From contig OMXA01000010.1 in NCBI GenBank assembly GCA_900314905.1, forward strand, positions 1-64,000: a DNA stretch of 64,000 nucleotides, in the 5' to 3' direction. The first letter of the stretch is position 1; every line of letters begins with the position of its first letter. The notes under the pieces are model-generated. The model saw nothing but the letters and a program-made list of their open reading frames with translations, was not told the DNA's origin and did not search any database. The DNA comes from an uncultured Erysipelotrichaceae bacterium (GTDB lineage Bacteria > Bacillota_I > Bacilli_A > Erysipelotrichales > Erysipelotrichaceae). Both the position numbers and the translations under genes were made by a program. Shown here piece after piece: positions 44,763 through 52,355 of the stretch.

Positions 44763-45660
44763 GATGATTCTCGGCTGTCATGTGAAAATGACGGCGCCTG
44801 AGTTTCTGGAAGGATCCGTGAAAGAAGCCCTGAGCTATGGCGCAGATGCTCTGATGCTTTATACCGGTGCTCCGCAGAATACAGTGCGTAAGCCGATCAG
44901 CACCATGCATGTGCAGGAAGCACGAGCTCTGATGGCCGAAAACCATCTTCCTATGGATCGCATGATCATCCATGCCCCGTATATCATCAATCCGGCAAAT
45001 TCCGTCAAGCCGGAAGTCATGGACCTGGCAAGGAGCTTCCTGATCCAGGAAGTCAGACGCACCGCGGAAATCGGCGCAGAGGATCTTGTGCTTCATCCAG
45101 GCAGCTACACGAGCACGGATTTGGAAACTGGCATCCGCACTGTGATCCGCCAGCTCAACGAGATTGAACCGGAGCTTTCTGAAGGCGTAACGATCTGTCT
45201 GGAAACGATGTCAGGAAAGGGCAGTGAGATCGGATTTTCCTTTGAACAGCTCGAAGAGATTCTTTCCGGACTCGTCAATCCTGAGCGGTATGGCATCTGC
45301 CTGGACACCTGTCATATCAGCGATGCCGGCTATGATCTCACTGACTTTGATGCCATCCTGGATTCCTTCGATCATATTCTAGGATTATCCCGTCTTCGTG
45401 TGATTCATCTGAATGATTCGAAGAACGCACGCGGTTCGCATAAAGACCGCCATGCCAATCTCGGCCTGGGAGAGATCGGCTTCGACCTCCTTCATTCTGC
45501 TGCAGCAAATCCTCGTACTGCCTCTGTTCCGAAAATCCTCGAGACTCCTTATATCAATGCAAAGCCTCCTTATGCCATTGAAATCGATATGCTCAGAAAG
45601 GGAGTCTTTAACCCGGAACGGCTGGAAGCACTGAATCAGAAAGAACCTGAAACCGAATAG
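44734..45660 (+). CDS. nfo: endonuclease IV (AP endonuclease)
   Basis: A 308-residue TIM-barrel, three-zinc enzyme of base-excision repair. Metal and catalytic segments: IIHAPYIINPA, LHPGSYTS, CLETMSGKGSEIG, CLDTCHISDAGYD, HLNDSKNARGSHKDRHANLG. I start it at ATG 44734 with GGAAGAAGG close upstream; ATG 44764 (MILGCHVKM) is a shorter alternative nearer the usual length. It ends at a strong bidirectional terminator. Confidence 0.93.
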   Translation: MKKNTDQKTEMILGCHVKMTAPEFLEGSVKEALSYGADALMLYTGAPQNTVRKPISTMHVQEARALMAENHLPMDRMIIHAPYIINPANSVKPEVMDLARSFLIQEVRRTAEIGAEDLVLHPGSYTSTDLETGIRTVIRQLNEIEPELSEGVTICLETMSGKGSEIGFSFEQLEEILSGLVNPERYGICLDTCHISDAGYDLTDFDAILDSFDHILGLSRLRVIHLNDSKNARGSHKDRHANLGLGEIGFDLLHSAAANPRTASVPKILETPYINAKPPYAIEIDMLRKGVFNPERLEALNQKEPETE

Positions 45661-45670
45661 ACAGACTCAG

Positions 45671-45703
45671 AAAAGCGGGTGGTTTATCTAGCCATCCGCT
45701 TTT
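45671..45703. terminator. bidirectional terminator (nfo / ispG)
   Basis: AAAAGCGGGTGG (45671-45682) pairs with CCATCCGCTTTT (45692-45703) over 12 bp with one G-T pair, loop of 9. The A/T arms provide a T run for each strand; both convergent genes end within 40 bases. Confidence 0.9.
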
Positions 45704-45740
45704 GCTGATTGATTCCGATTTTACAATCTGAGAGAGAAAC

Positions 45741-46811
45741 TCAGATCTGCCCGCGTTCTTTCAGAATGGTCTGGATTTCTTTCTTCAGCTCAGATGCCAG
45801 CTGATCCTGAGGAACGGTCCGGATGACTTTCCCATTGCGGAACAGGATGCCGGAATCATGACTGCCGGCAATGCCGATATCCGCTCTGGCGGCTTCCTGC
45901 ATGCCATTGACCGGGCAGCCCATGACTGCAACGGTAATATCACTGTGAATGGACTGCAGATAAGCTTCCATTTCTTTCACGATCGGCAGCATATCATACT
46001 GGATTCTGCCGCAGGTAGGGCAGGCAATGAGATCCGGCTGATTCTCAATCAGATTGAAGCATTTCAGAAGCTGTCTTCCGATGATGAGCTCTTCTTCCGG
46101 CGGCCCTGATACGGAAACGCGGATCGTGTCACCGAGGCCTTCATGCAGCAGCACTCCGAGGGCAGCCGAAGACTTGACTGCCGATTCCGCAAAGCCGCCT
46201 GCTTCCGTGACTCCTAAGTGGAGCGGATAGGGGTAATGAGCAGCCGCTGCTTCATAAGCTGCGATGGTCAGTTCCACATTGGAGCTCTTGAACGATAAGC
46301 AGATATCATGGAAATCCATGTCTTCAAGGATTTTCACATGCCGGTCTGCACTGGCAATCATCGCTTCTGCGCATGGCTTGCCATACTGTTCGAGAAACTG
46401 CTTTTCCAGAGAACCGCCATTGATTCCGATCCGGATCGGAATATGGCGTTTCTTCGCCATTTCCACCACTGCTCTGGTATGCTCTTCACTGCCGATATTG
46501 CCTGGATTGATGCGGATTGCATCTGCACCGCCCTCCATCGCCTTCAGCGCAAGGAGATAATTGAAATGGATATCTGCAACAATCGGAATCGAAACCTGCT
46601 TTCTGATCGCAGGGATTGCTTCTGCATCCGCTTCATCGAGAACGGCGATGCGGGCAATCTCGCATCCGCCTGCCTCCAGTCTTCTGATCTGTTCACAAGT
46701 TGCCTGTACATCTTTTGCCGGAACATTCGTCATGGACTGTAGCACGCAGCGGTTCTGACCGCCGATCTGCACATTTCCGACCATGATCGGCCTGGTTTCG
46801 GTACGCTTCAT
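45741..46811 (-). CDS. ispG: 4-hydroxy-3-methylbut-2-en-1-yl diphosphate synthase IspG
   Basis: A 356-residue iron-sulfur enzyme, the step before IspH in the MEP pathway. The TIM-barrel half includes RPIMVGNVQIGG, ADIHFNYLLAL and IRINPGNIG; the cluster Cys are in ACPTCGR and VMGCPVNG, and the final Glu lies in the following helix. GGAGG lies 16 bases before the ATG, rather far. ispG and ispH are 2.4 kb apart on the same strand but separated by cshB-nfo on the other. Confidence 0.95.
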   Translation of the reverse strand: MKRTETRPIMVGNVQIGGQNRCVLQSMTNVPAKDVQATCEQIRRLEAGGCEIARIAVLDEADAEAIPAIRKQVSIPIVADIHFNYLLALKAMEGGADAIRINPGNIGSEEHTRAVVEMAKKRHIPIRIGINGGSLEKQFLEQYGKPCAEAMIASADRHVKILEDMDFHDICLSFKSSNVELTIAAYEAAAAHYPYPLHLGVTEAGGFAESAVKSSAALGVLLHEGLGDTIRVSVSGPPEEELIIGRQLLKCFNLIENQPDLIACPTCGRIQYDMLPIVKEMEAYLQSIHSDITVAVMGCPVNGMQEAARADIGIAGSHDSGILFRNGKVIRTVPQDQLASELKKEIQTILKERGQI

Positions 46812-46919
46812 ATTTTCTGCAAAGCCTCCTGTCTCCTATTATAATGGGCTGTCTTCTATTCCGGAGGAAAAATCCTCTTGCTGCCTTTGAGCGAGGCTCT
46901 GGCGGAAAAGAAAAAATGC

Positions 46920-46948
46920 TTTCCAGAGTGATCTGATTATGCTATACT
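46920..46948 (+). promoter_or_regulatory. rpmG promoter
   Basis: TTTCCA (46920-46925) and TATACT (46943-46948) are 17 bases apart, and TGC precedes the -10. The start falls near 46955, 30 bases before the GTG. Confidence 0.68.
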
Positions 46949-46984
46949 CTCCTTGCGTAATTTTGTAGTCAGGAGGGATCACAG

Positions 46985-47137
46985 GTGGCTAGAGAGAATA
47001 TTACCTTCAAGTGCTCTGTCTGCGGTGAAGAAAACTATATCGGCACCCGCAACAAGCGCAAGCATACCGAGAAGATGGAAATCAAGAAGTACTGCCCGGT
47101 CTGCCGCAAGAAGACTGTCCATAAGGAGAAAAAATAA
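46985..47137 (+). CDS. rpmG: 50S ribosomal protein L33 (zinc-binding type)
   Basis: A 50-residue protein starting at GTG 46985 with AGGAGG nine bases upstream. It reads MARENITFKCSVCGEENYIG and ends KYCPVCRKKTVHKEKK. The CxxC pairs (CSVC and CPVC) make it the zinc-containing C+ paralogue type. It is placed between ispG and the MBL hydrolase, near comG, a neighbourhood also known in Bacillus. A terminator stem starts in its last codons. Confidence 0.95.
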   Translation: MARENITFKCSVCGEENYIGTRNKRKHTEKMEIKKYCPVCRKKTVHKEKK

Positions 47138-47157
47138 GCCGTCTGGCTTATTTTTTT
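47131..47157 (+). terminator. rpmG terminator
   Basis: AAAATAAGCC (47131-47140) pairs with GGCTTATTTT (47145-47154) around GTCT, followed by TTT. It overlaps the rpmG stop codon and stops 8 bases before the next ATG. Confidence 0.9.
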
Positions 47158-47165
47158 GAAATTCC

Positions 47166-47765
47166 ATGAAACTTGATGTTCTGCCGATCGGTCTGTTCGG
47201 CGAAAACAGCTATGTGCTTCAGGATCATGACCATGTGCTGCTGGTGGATCCCGGCCGCTTCCCCGATGAAATTGCCAGACATGTTCCGGACGGAATGCCA
47301 GTCGACGCCATCGTGCTCACCCATGGTCATGAAGATCACACCGGCGCTGCAGATGATCTTTCTGAGAAATATTCGTGTCCGGTTTATCTTCACCCGGATG
47401 ATCTTCCGTTAGTCACGGCTGATCCGAAAGGACATGCTGCTCCATATTGCGCAGTCGTGTATTCCGAAAAGAAGTTTCTGGAAGAAGGGGAGATGACAAT
47501 CGGAACCTTCCCGGTGACGGTCTATCATACGCCAGGTCATACCGCCGGTTCTGTCTGCGTCCACTATCGCAATCTGCTGTTTACAGGTGATACTCTGTTT
47601 GCTGGCGATATCGGCAGGACGGATCTCTTTTCTGGCAGCGAGAATGACATGCTTCAGTCGCTGATTCTGCTCAGAACGCTGCCCAATGACCTGAAAGTCC
47701 TGCCAGGGCACGGACCGGATTCCACGCTCGGAACTGAGAAACAGATCAATCCATATCTTCGCTGA
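47166..47765 (+). CDS. metallo-beta-lactamase-fold hydrolase (YqgX/glyoxalase II-like)
   Basis: A 199-residue hydrolase with the two-metal MBL site: THGHEDHTG (H-x-H-x-D-H), TPGHTAGS, FTGDTLF and GHG near the C-terminus. It resembles the short glyoxalase-II-like proteins (YqgX), which lack the C-terminal helical domain. The ATG directly follows the rpmG terminator with no visible Shine-Dalgarno, so expression depends on readthrough or an unusual start. It is also near comG in B. subtilis. Confidence 0.87.
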   Translation: MKLDVLPIGLFGENSYVLQDHDHVLLVDPGRFPDEIARHVPDGMPVDAIVLTHGHEDHTGAADDLSEKYSCPVYLHPDDLPLVTADPKGHAAPYCAVVYSEKKFLEEGEMTIGTFPVTVYHTPGHTAGSVCVHYRNLLFTGDTLFAGDIGRTDLFSGSENDMLQSLILLRTLPNDLKVLPGHGPDSTLGTEKQINPYLR

Positions 47766-47799
47766 CGCAGTTTCCAGAAAGCTGCGTTTTCTTTTTCTT
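47765..47799 (+). terminator. terminator after the MBL hydrolase
   Basis: ACGCAG (47765-47770) pairs with CTGCGT (47782-47787), extended by TTTC/GAAA inside with a bulged G, and followed by TTTTCTTTTTC. Confidence 0.8.
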
Positions 47800-47892
47800 C
47801 CAGGAAACCGGAACAGAAGGTGCTTGAATTTCATACTTGCAGGTAGCTGCTCTGAAGTAACAGAGTGAAGAAAAAGTACCTTCTTCTGAAGT

Positions 47893-47915
47893 GGTCCCTG
47901 CAGCAGGACCTTTTT
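47893..47915 (+). terminator. plus-strand terminator at the end of the comG operon
   Basis: GGTCCCTG (47893-47900) pairs with CAGGACC (47904-47910) with one bulged C, loop CAG, followed by T5. It points on the plus strand although no plus-strand gene lies directly before it apart from the already terminated MBL gene. It overlaps the comGG stop. Confidence 0.72.
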
Positions 47916-48282
47916 ACGGAGCTTCTATTTCATTTCTCAGCACTTCATAGTCATATACCGTCCGGTTCTCTTCGGAAAAATCAATCCGGAGCACTTCGGT
48001 ATCTGGAGAGAGCATTTCTGCTTCCAGGGAATTTCTGCTCCAGGATAGACGGAACGTAATGCCTCCGGAAGTGATCGTTTCATCTTTCATGTTCTGATTC
48101 TTCAGGCAGCATTTCACATAGGCAAGAATCGGTGCTTCTTCACAGACAAGCACATTTGCCCGCTTTGCGTTGATCATGACTCTCGTTCGGTTCTGTTCAT
48201 TCTGAATCAGAACGGTCATCAGCGCAGTCAGATACAGAAATATGGAAAGAAAGTAAACGGTGATGAATCCTTTCCTAGACAT
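47914..48282 (-). CDS. comGG: ComGG-like minor pilin
   Basis: A 122-residue protein, last of the comG operon. It begins MSRKGFITVYFLSIFLYLTA: a short basic leader, Gly, then a hydrophobic pilin-like helix, but without the Glu at +5 of typical prepilins, which is the ComGG habit. The rest is a small globular part with no motif. It overlaps comGF by eight bases. In Bacillus ComGG is a minor pilin of the transformation pseudopilus. Confidence 0.72.
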   Translation of the reverse strand: MSRKGFITVYFLSIFLYLTALMTVLIQNEQNRTRVMINAKRANVLVCEEAPILAYVKCCLKNQNMKDETITSGGITFRLSWSRNSLEAEMLSPDTEVLRIDFSEENRTVYDYEVLRNEIEAP

Positions 48283-48682
48283 GTCCGATCGTCCTTTCCG
48301 TCACGTCTGCCTGTTTCCGTTTCCAGAAGAGCAGAATACATCCTTCTGATTCTGAAAAGGATGCTTCTTCCAGCTTTGTCAGCAGGATCATGGTGCCTGG
48401 CTTCATGACCAGATTGCCATTGACCAGGCTGATGCTGCAAGGGCGGTCATGATAGTTCAGAAGGAGGGTATCTCCTTCGATCCGGATGTCATCTGAGACA
48501 TTCAGGATGTGCCGGATCTGGGCAAGCGCAATCTCATCCTGGAACGTATCCGGCGGATCAGAAGCTCTGACCATCACGCTGCAGCAGATGAGAAGAACCG
48601 GAACCAGAAGAGCAGAGAGATACAGGGTCAGAAGGGACTGCTCGAGGATGTAGCCTCGGGTTCTATGGTGCAGAGAACGCAT
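48275..48682 (-). CDS. comGF: ComGF-like minor pilin
   Basis: A 135-residue protein beginning MRSLHHRTRGYILEQSLLTL. The basic leader, Gly, and Glu at +5 in GYILEQ fit a prepilin-type signal, followed by a hydrophobic helix. VNGNLVMKPGTMILL and a beta-rich C-terminus resemble ComGF. AAAGGAGCAAAGCC precedes the ATG. Position after comGE and overlap with comGG support the assignment. Confidence 0.75.
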   Translation of the reverse strand: MRSLHHRTRGYILEQSLLTLYLSALLVPVLLICCSVMVRASDPPDTFQDEIALAQIRHILNVSDDIRIEGDTLLLNYHDRPCSISLVNGNLVMKPGTMILLTKLEEASFSESEGCILLFWKRKQADVTERTIGHV

Positions 48683-48900
48683 GGCTTTGCTCCTTTCAGG
48701 AGTTCATGGCAGAATTCCTCGGAATGAATGGATTCCGATCGGATCAGATCTCTGTTCACTGATTCCGCATTCATGCATGCATAGAGCAGGATCGTCAGAA
48801 TTCCTATGATCGTCATCGAGATCAGAGCATCTGTCAGAAGGAACCCGCTAGTGCTCTGCCAGCCGGCCAGGACCAAGTTCGATGATGAGCTCTTCTTCAT
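48628..48900 (-). CDS. comGE: ComGE-like minor pilin
   Basis: A 90-residue protein starting at ATG 48900. MKKSSSSNLVLAGWQSTSGF continues with LLTDALISMTIIGIL; the prepilin site would be at SG-FLLTD, with Asp instead of Glu at +5. The rest is short and includes three Cys. The ribosome site is weak (GAGA). It overlaps comGD by 53 bases and comGF by 55, an unusually deep nesting that suggests translational coupling. Start position is uncertain. Confidence 0.68.
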   Translation of the reverse strand: MKKSSSSNLVLAGWQSTSGFLLTDALISMTIIGILTILLYACMNAESVNRDLIRSESIHSEEFCHELLKGAKPCVLCTIEPEATSSSSPF

Positions 48901-49204
48901 TGTCTCGAAAGGTGATGGTTCTTGCCCGGTTGACGTTGCCCTGGCCATTGAAGCGGATCTCCGGCCGCGCATTTCCTTTTTCATCCGTATACGTAACATA
49001 GGCTCCTCTTAAGAGTGCTTCACTCTGACAGCGCAGATACTGATCCGCAAACGAAAGTCGTTCCTCGCCTGAAAATGCATGCAGAGAACCTGCCATTCGC
49101 AGAAGAACCGCCATGATCAGAATCGCAGCCATCAGCTCCGCCAGGGCAAATCCGCTAGTTGCTGAATGCTCTGCCGTTCTGGATCGAGATCGTCTTTCCG
49201 CCAT
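48848..49204 (-). CDS. comGD: ComGD-like pilin
   Basis: A 118-residue prepilin-like protein. The cleavage site is in TSGFALAELMAAILIMAVL, with Glu at +5, followed by a C-terminal beta part (YTDEKGNARPEIRFNGQGNV) typical of pseudopilins. I start it at ATG 49204; a GTG at 49225 is possible. It overlaps the end of comGC by about 50 bases. Confidence 0.75.
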   Translation of the reverse strand: MAERRSRSRTAEHSATSGFALAELMAAILIMAVLLRMAGSLHAFSGEERLSFADQYLRCQSEALLRGAYVTYTDEKGNARPEIRFNGQGNVNRARTITFRDNEEELIIELGPGRLAEH

Positions 49205-49463
49205 CACAGGTAACCTGATCTTCACTCAGCAGATCTGCAGCAATGAGGTCATTGACACTGCCAGGGTTTTCTCCGGTTTCCAGACGATACTGAAGAATCG
49301 CGCTGTCTACGGTTTTCGTCAGTGCCTGGCAGCCTTTGTCATCGACAACCGTCAGTGTTTTCTGGATGTTCGGTACGGTAAGCAGGAAGAGAATCGAGAT
49401 GATGGTCACGACAATGACCATCTCAAGCAGGGTGAATCCATTCTGGTTGCTGAGTTTCTTCAT
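49155..49463 (-). CDS. comGC: ComGC major competence pilin
   Basis: A 102-residue major pseudopilin. MKKLSNQNGFTLLEMVIVV gives the perfect prepilin peptidase site G/FTLLE, and the helix continues IISILFLLTVPNI. The C-terminal domain includes QALTKTVDSAILQYRLETGE and the family end. GGAGGAAGAAC precedes the ATG at 49463 by six bases. It would be processed by ComC/PilD outside this window and polymerise into the transformation pilus. Confidence 0.92.
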   Translation of the reverse strand: MKKLSNQNGFTLLEMVIVVTIISILFLLTVPNIQKTLTVVDDKGCQALTKTVDSAILQYRLETGENPGSVNDLIAADLLSEDQVTCDGGKTISIQNGRAFSN

Positions 49464-49483
49464 GTTCTTCCTCCATTGTTCCA

Positions 49484-50491
49484 TCAGATCTGAGTCAGAA
49501 TCTGCAGCGGCATCATCAGGATCTGATAGATCAGAATCAGCAGAACGCCGATGCAGGCATAGCTTCCTGCCTGGATGGTGCGGGTGATTCCTGCGATTCT
49601 GAGCCTGATTTTTTCTTCTGCCATTTCCAGATAACCTTTCAGCATCTCTTCCGCATTTCCGGAATATACTGCAAGCTTCATGAATCTTGCCAGGGCAGGG
49701 TCGAGACAAGGCAGATCCACTGCCTGTTCCAGCGGATTTCCTGCGAGCAGTTCTTTCTCGATTTCTTCTGCCAGAAAGCGGATGACCGGCTTGCGGGAGA
49801 TGGTCTCCAGCAGGTGCAGGGATCTTCGGGTCGGAATGTTTCCTGACAGGCACTGCTGGAAGAAGCGGATGAAATCCATGGTCACATACTGAACGAGAAG
49901 CGAATCGGGAAGTACTTTCTGGAGTAGCAGGTATCCCTGCTTCTGACGGGATTCCGGAAAGAACCAGATGGCAAGCACGCTGATTGCCAGCAGCACCATC
50001 GAAAGAATCATGCATCCTGTCTTCAGCAGGTTCTGAATGAACACATACTGATCAATCTCGCCATGGAAGCTTTCTGCCATTGATACGAGCGGCGGGAAAC
50101 AGAATTCCGTGAACAGGAAGATACCGGCAGTACTTGCTGCCACCATCGCGCAGGGATAGAACAGCTTCTGACGGATTTCTTTTCTTTCTTTCCGATCTCC
50201 TTCGGCAATGGCAATCGCCAGGCTCAGACATTCCCGGAAGGGGAGTGTCTGCAGAAACCCGCTGAAATACCCGCGGTACTCCTTCGGACAGTATTCCTGG
50301 AAAAAGCTCGCTGCTTCTTCGCCATTTTCCAGCCTGCGCTTGATTTCTGCAAAGGCTCTGCAGCTCTTTCCGGAAGCGAGCAGATCCATGCTTTCCTGCA
50401 GGGTGAAGCCGCTTTCCATGAGTTTCTGAATGCCCTGGCAGTCTTCCCGGTCAATCAAGATCCTGGGCTGCCTCAGCCATGGAAACTGCAC
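49484..50491 (-). CDS. comGB: ComGB pilus assembly platform protein
   Basis: A 335-residue type II secretion F-type membrane protein. Two T2SF domains (about 25-130 and 195-310) carry SGFTLQESMDLLASG and FFQQCLSGNIPTRRSL; about three membrane helices are visible (about 110-130, 155-180, 310-330). It starts at GTG 50491, inside the comGA gene (41-base overlap); TTG 50458 is an alternative. It anchors the pilus base driven by ComGA. Confidence 0.88.
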   Translation of the reverse strand: MQFPWLRQPRILIDREDCQGIQKLMESGFTLQESMDLLASGKSCRAFAEIKRRLENGEEAASFFQEYCPKEYRGYFSGFLQTLPFRECLSLAIAIAEGDRKERKEIRQKLFYPCAMVAASTAGIFLFTEFCFPPLVSMAESFHGEIDQYVFIQNLLKTGCMILSMVLLAISVLAIWFFPESRQKQGYLLLQKVLPDSLLVQYVTMDFIRFFQQCLSGNIPTRRSLHLLETISRKPVIRFLAEEIEKELLAGNPLEQAVDLPCLDPALARFMKLAVYSGNAEEMLKGYLEMAEEKIRLRIAGITRTIQAGSYACIGVLLILIYQILMMPLQILTQI

Positions 50492-51428
50492 CTCTCTCTG
50501 CAGCCAGGAGAATCTGTTCCTGGAGGGTGCAGAATGATGGGCTGATGTGCTGGTGAGTGAAATAGTAATCGACCTCCTTCCGGTTCATGAGTTCATACAC
50601 TCCGATCTTTCCGCCCTGCTTAGCCGAGTACAGACGCTGACAGGAAACTCCTCTCAGAACATCCTGCAGCTGCAGCTTTGCCACGCCCAGATCCATAAGC
50701 CGGTCAATCGCACTGACGCAGGAACCTGCATGCAGGCTCGTGACGACCAGGTGTCCGGTCAGTGCGCATCTCACTGCCATCTGTGCCGCCTGCTCATCGC
50801 GGATTTCTCCGATCATGACGATATCGGGATCATGGCGCATCAGCTGCCGGATGCCATCCGCATAGGACAGATGGGCTTTGTCATTCACCGAGAGCTGCAC
50901 ATATTTTTCTGAATAGATCTCGACCGGATCTTCCAGAGAGAAGATCTTCTTGCCAGTCACTTCATTGAGAATCGTATACAGCGTAGTGGTCTTGCCGGAA
51001 CCGGTCGGACCGCTGAATACGAAGAGGCCGCTGCGGTGCGTGCAGATCGATCTGAAGTAAGCATTCTGCTCTGGATCAGAACTCAGCATATCGGTGGTAA
51101 TCTGGCCATGGCAGTTCAGAATCCGGATCACGCCGCAGGTCACGTGATAGCTGCTGACCAAGGCAAAGCGCAAGGCAAGCTTCCTGCCTTCGACTTCTGT
51201 CTCAAAACGGCCGGTCTGGGGAAGCATCGAATTGCTGAGATCCAGATTCGCACGATACATCAGATAGCGGAAGAATCTGCCATCCTCTTCGGCGCTGCGG
51301 ACTTTGCGGATCACGCCATCTACCCGCATCTCGATGCGCAGCCGATCATCTTCCTGCAGGTTCAGATGAATATCGGTCACGTGATGCTTCAGGGCAATGG
51401 CAAGGATCCGCTTCAGCTCTTCTTCCAT
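50451..51428 (-). CDS. comGA: ComGA traffic ATPase
   Basis: A 325-residue type II/IV secretion ATPase powering the transformation pilus. Walker A is FSGPTGSGKTTT, the Walker B region DPDIVMIGEIRDEQ, and the His box TSLHAGS. The N-terminal ASDIHL-type block is VTDIHLNLQEDDRLRIEMRV. I start it at ATG 51428 with AGGAGGCAGGAA directly upstream; ATG 51464 would add 12 residues. A Tyr-rich C-terminus lacks the tetra-Cys zinc site of GspE, as in ComGA. It is divergent from efp. Confidence 0.92.
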   Translation of the reverse strand: MEEELKRILAIALKHHVTDIHLNLQEDDRLRIEMRVDGVIRKVRSAEEDGRFFRYLMYRANLDLSNSMLPQTGRFETEVEGRKLALRFALVSSYHVTCGVIRILNCHGQITTDMLSSDPEQNAYFRSICTHRSGLFVFSGPTGSGKTTTLYTILNEVTGKKIFSLEDPVEIYSEKYVQLSVNDKAHLSYADGIRQLMRHDPDIVMIGEIRDEQAAQMAVRCALTGHLVVTSLHAGSCVSAIDRLMDLGVAKLQLQDVLRGVSCQRLYSAKQGGKIGVYELMNRKEVDYYFTHQHISPSFCTLQEQILLAAERGAVSMAEAAQDLD

Positions 51429-51482
51429 TTCCTGCCTCCTGCCTTCTCTGTATTCCTGAAGCATGGCGATTCCCTGGTTTCG

Positions 51483-51510
51483 TTGACAAAAAGGGGTCAT
51501 CCGATAAAAT
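51483..51510 (+). promoter_or_regulatory. efp promoter
   Basis: Consensus TTGACA (51483-51488) and TAAAAT (51505-51510) with a 16-base spacer. The start near 51517 gives a 29-base leader. On the opposite strand the same stretch must hold the comG promoter, which I cannot identify. Confidence 0.75.
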
Positions 51511-51545
51511 GAAACTGTTCATTGAGAAAGGAAGCAGTACATAAG

Positions 51546-52103
51546 ATGATTCAGTCAACAGAAATCAGACCCGGAACCTGCTTTATCTGGGAAGGGGAGC
51601 TTTATCAGGCAATCACCGTGGACCGCAATAAGACGGCCATGGCAAAGATGAAAGTCGCAGTCAAGGTACGCAGTCCGCGCACCGGCGTTGTCAAGGAACT
51701 CGGACTCATCGGCTCCGACCGGGTGGAAGAAGTCCATATCGACCGCCGCGAGATGCAGTATCTCTATAATGACGGGACGTCTCTCGTATTCATGGATACG
51801 GAGAGCTATGAGCAGATCGAGATTCCGGAAGAACGTCTGCACTGGGAGAAGCAGTTTCTGAAAGAATCCCAGATGATCAACATCCAGGTCTATGACGGAG
51901 AAGTCCTCGGGGTCGATCTGCCAGACAAGGTGGAACTGCTTGTGACCGATTGCGAAGAAGCAGTCAAAGGCAACACCGCAACGTCTGCATCCAAGAATGC
52001 AACCCTGGAGACCGGACTCGAAATCAAGGTTCCGCTGTTTGTCACCAAGGGAGATACCGTCATCGTCTCCACGGCAGACGGAAAGTATTCCGGCCGCGCA
52101 TAA
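51546..52103 (+). CDS. efp: elongation factor P, atypical tip loop
   Basis: A 185-residue EF-P that rescues ribosomes stalled at proline runs. All three domains are present: MIQSTEIRPGTCF at the start, MQYLYNDGTSLVFMDTESYE in domain II, and GNTATSASKNATLETGLEI in domain III. In the tip loop, where Bacillus has KPGKGAAF, the sequence is NKTAMAKM, so the residue corresponding to modified Lys32 is Met32, with a Lys two on. Start ATG 51546 with AAAGGAAG 12 bases upstream. Confidence 0.92.
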   Translation: MIQSTEIRPGTCFIWEGELYQAITVDRNKTAMAKMKVAVKVRSPRTGVVKELGLIGSDRVEEVHIDRREMQYLYNDGTSLVFMDTESYEQIEIPEERLHWEKQFLKESQMINIQVYDGEVLGVDLPDKVELLVTDCEEAVKGNTATSASKNATLETGLEIKVPLFVTKGDTVIVSTADGKYSGRA

Positions 52104-52112
52104 TCATATCTA

Positions 52113-52141
52113 TTGCATTTTTCCGAAAACTGCACTATAAA
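52113..52141 (+). promoter_or_regulatory. promoter of the FMN riboswitch-ribU unit
   Basis: TTGCAT (52113-52118) and TATAAA (52136-52141), spacer 17. Transcription would start at about 52148, exactly at the first base of riboswitch stem P1. Confidence 0.78.
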
Positions 52142-52147
52142 ATACTT

Positions 52148-52323
52148 GATAAAACTCAGGGCAAGGTGAAATTCCTGACCGGCGGTATACCCCGCGAAAC
52201 TGCATGGCAGTCAGAGCTGGTGAAATTCCAGCGGCGACAGTAAAGTCTGGATGGAAGAGTCGTTATCAGATTCCATATTCTTTCCATATCCCGGAGGTTT
52301 ATCTTTGATCGCCTCCGGTTTTT
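52148..52323 (+). ncRNA. FMN riboswitch (RFN element) with terminator
   Basis: The conserved RFN blocks are present in order: TCAGGGCAAGGTGAAATTCC (52156-52175), TGACCGGCGGTA (52176-52187), CCGCGAA, CAGAGCTGGTGAAATTCC, and GGCGACAGTAAAGTCTGGAT. P1 is GATAA/ACTC paired with GAGT/TTATC (52250-52269 region). A terminator follows at 52291-52323. FMN binding should terminate transcription before ribU. Confidence 0.96.
52291..52323 (+). terminator. riboswitch terminator
   Basis: CCGGAGG (52291-52297) pairs with CCTCCGG (52312-52318) around a 14-base loop, followed by T5. It is the expression platform for the FMN riboswitch. Confidence 0.9.
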
Positions 52324-52355
52324 ATTTCCGGGGGCACGAGGAGGATAAAACCATT

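Noticed and set aside
47820..47915. Possible T-box remnant (GTGGTCCCTGCAGCAGGACC with T5)
   Set aside because: The AAGGTGG...ACCGCG consensus is missing, no specifier domain is seen, and no plus-strand gene follows. I keep only the terminator.
51429..51545. ComK box or ComX cin-box for comGA
   Set aside because: Neither AAAA-N5-TTTT pairs with ComK spacing nor TACGAATA is present in the comGA-efp spacer.
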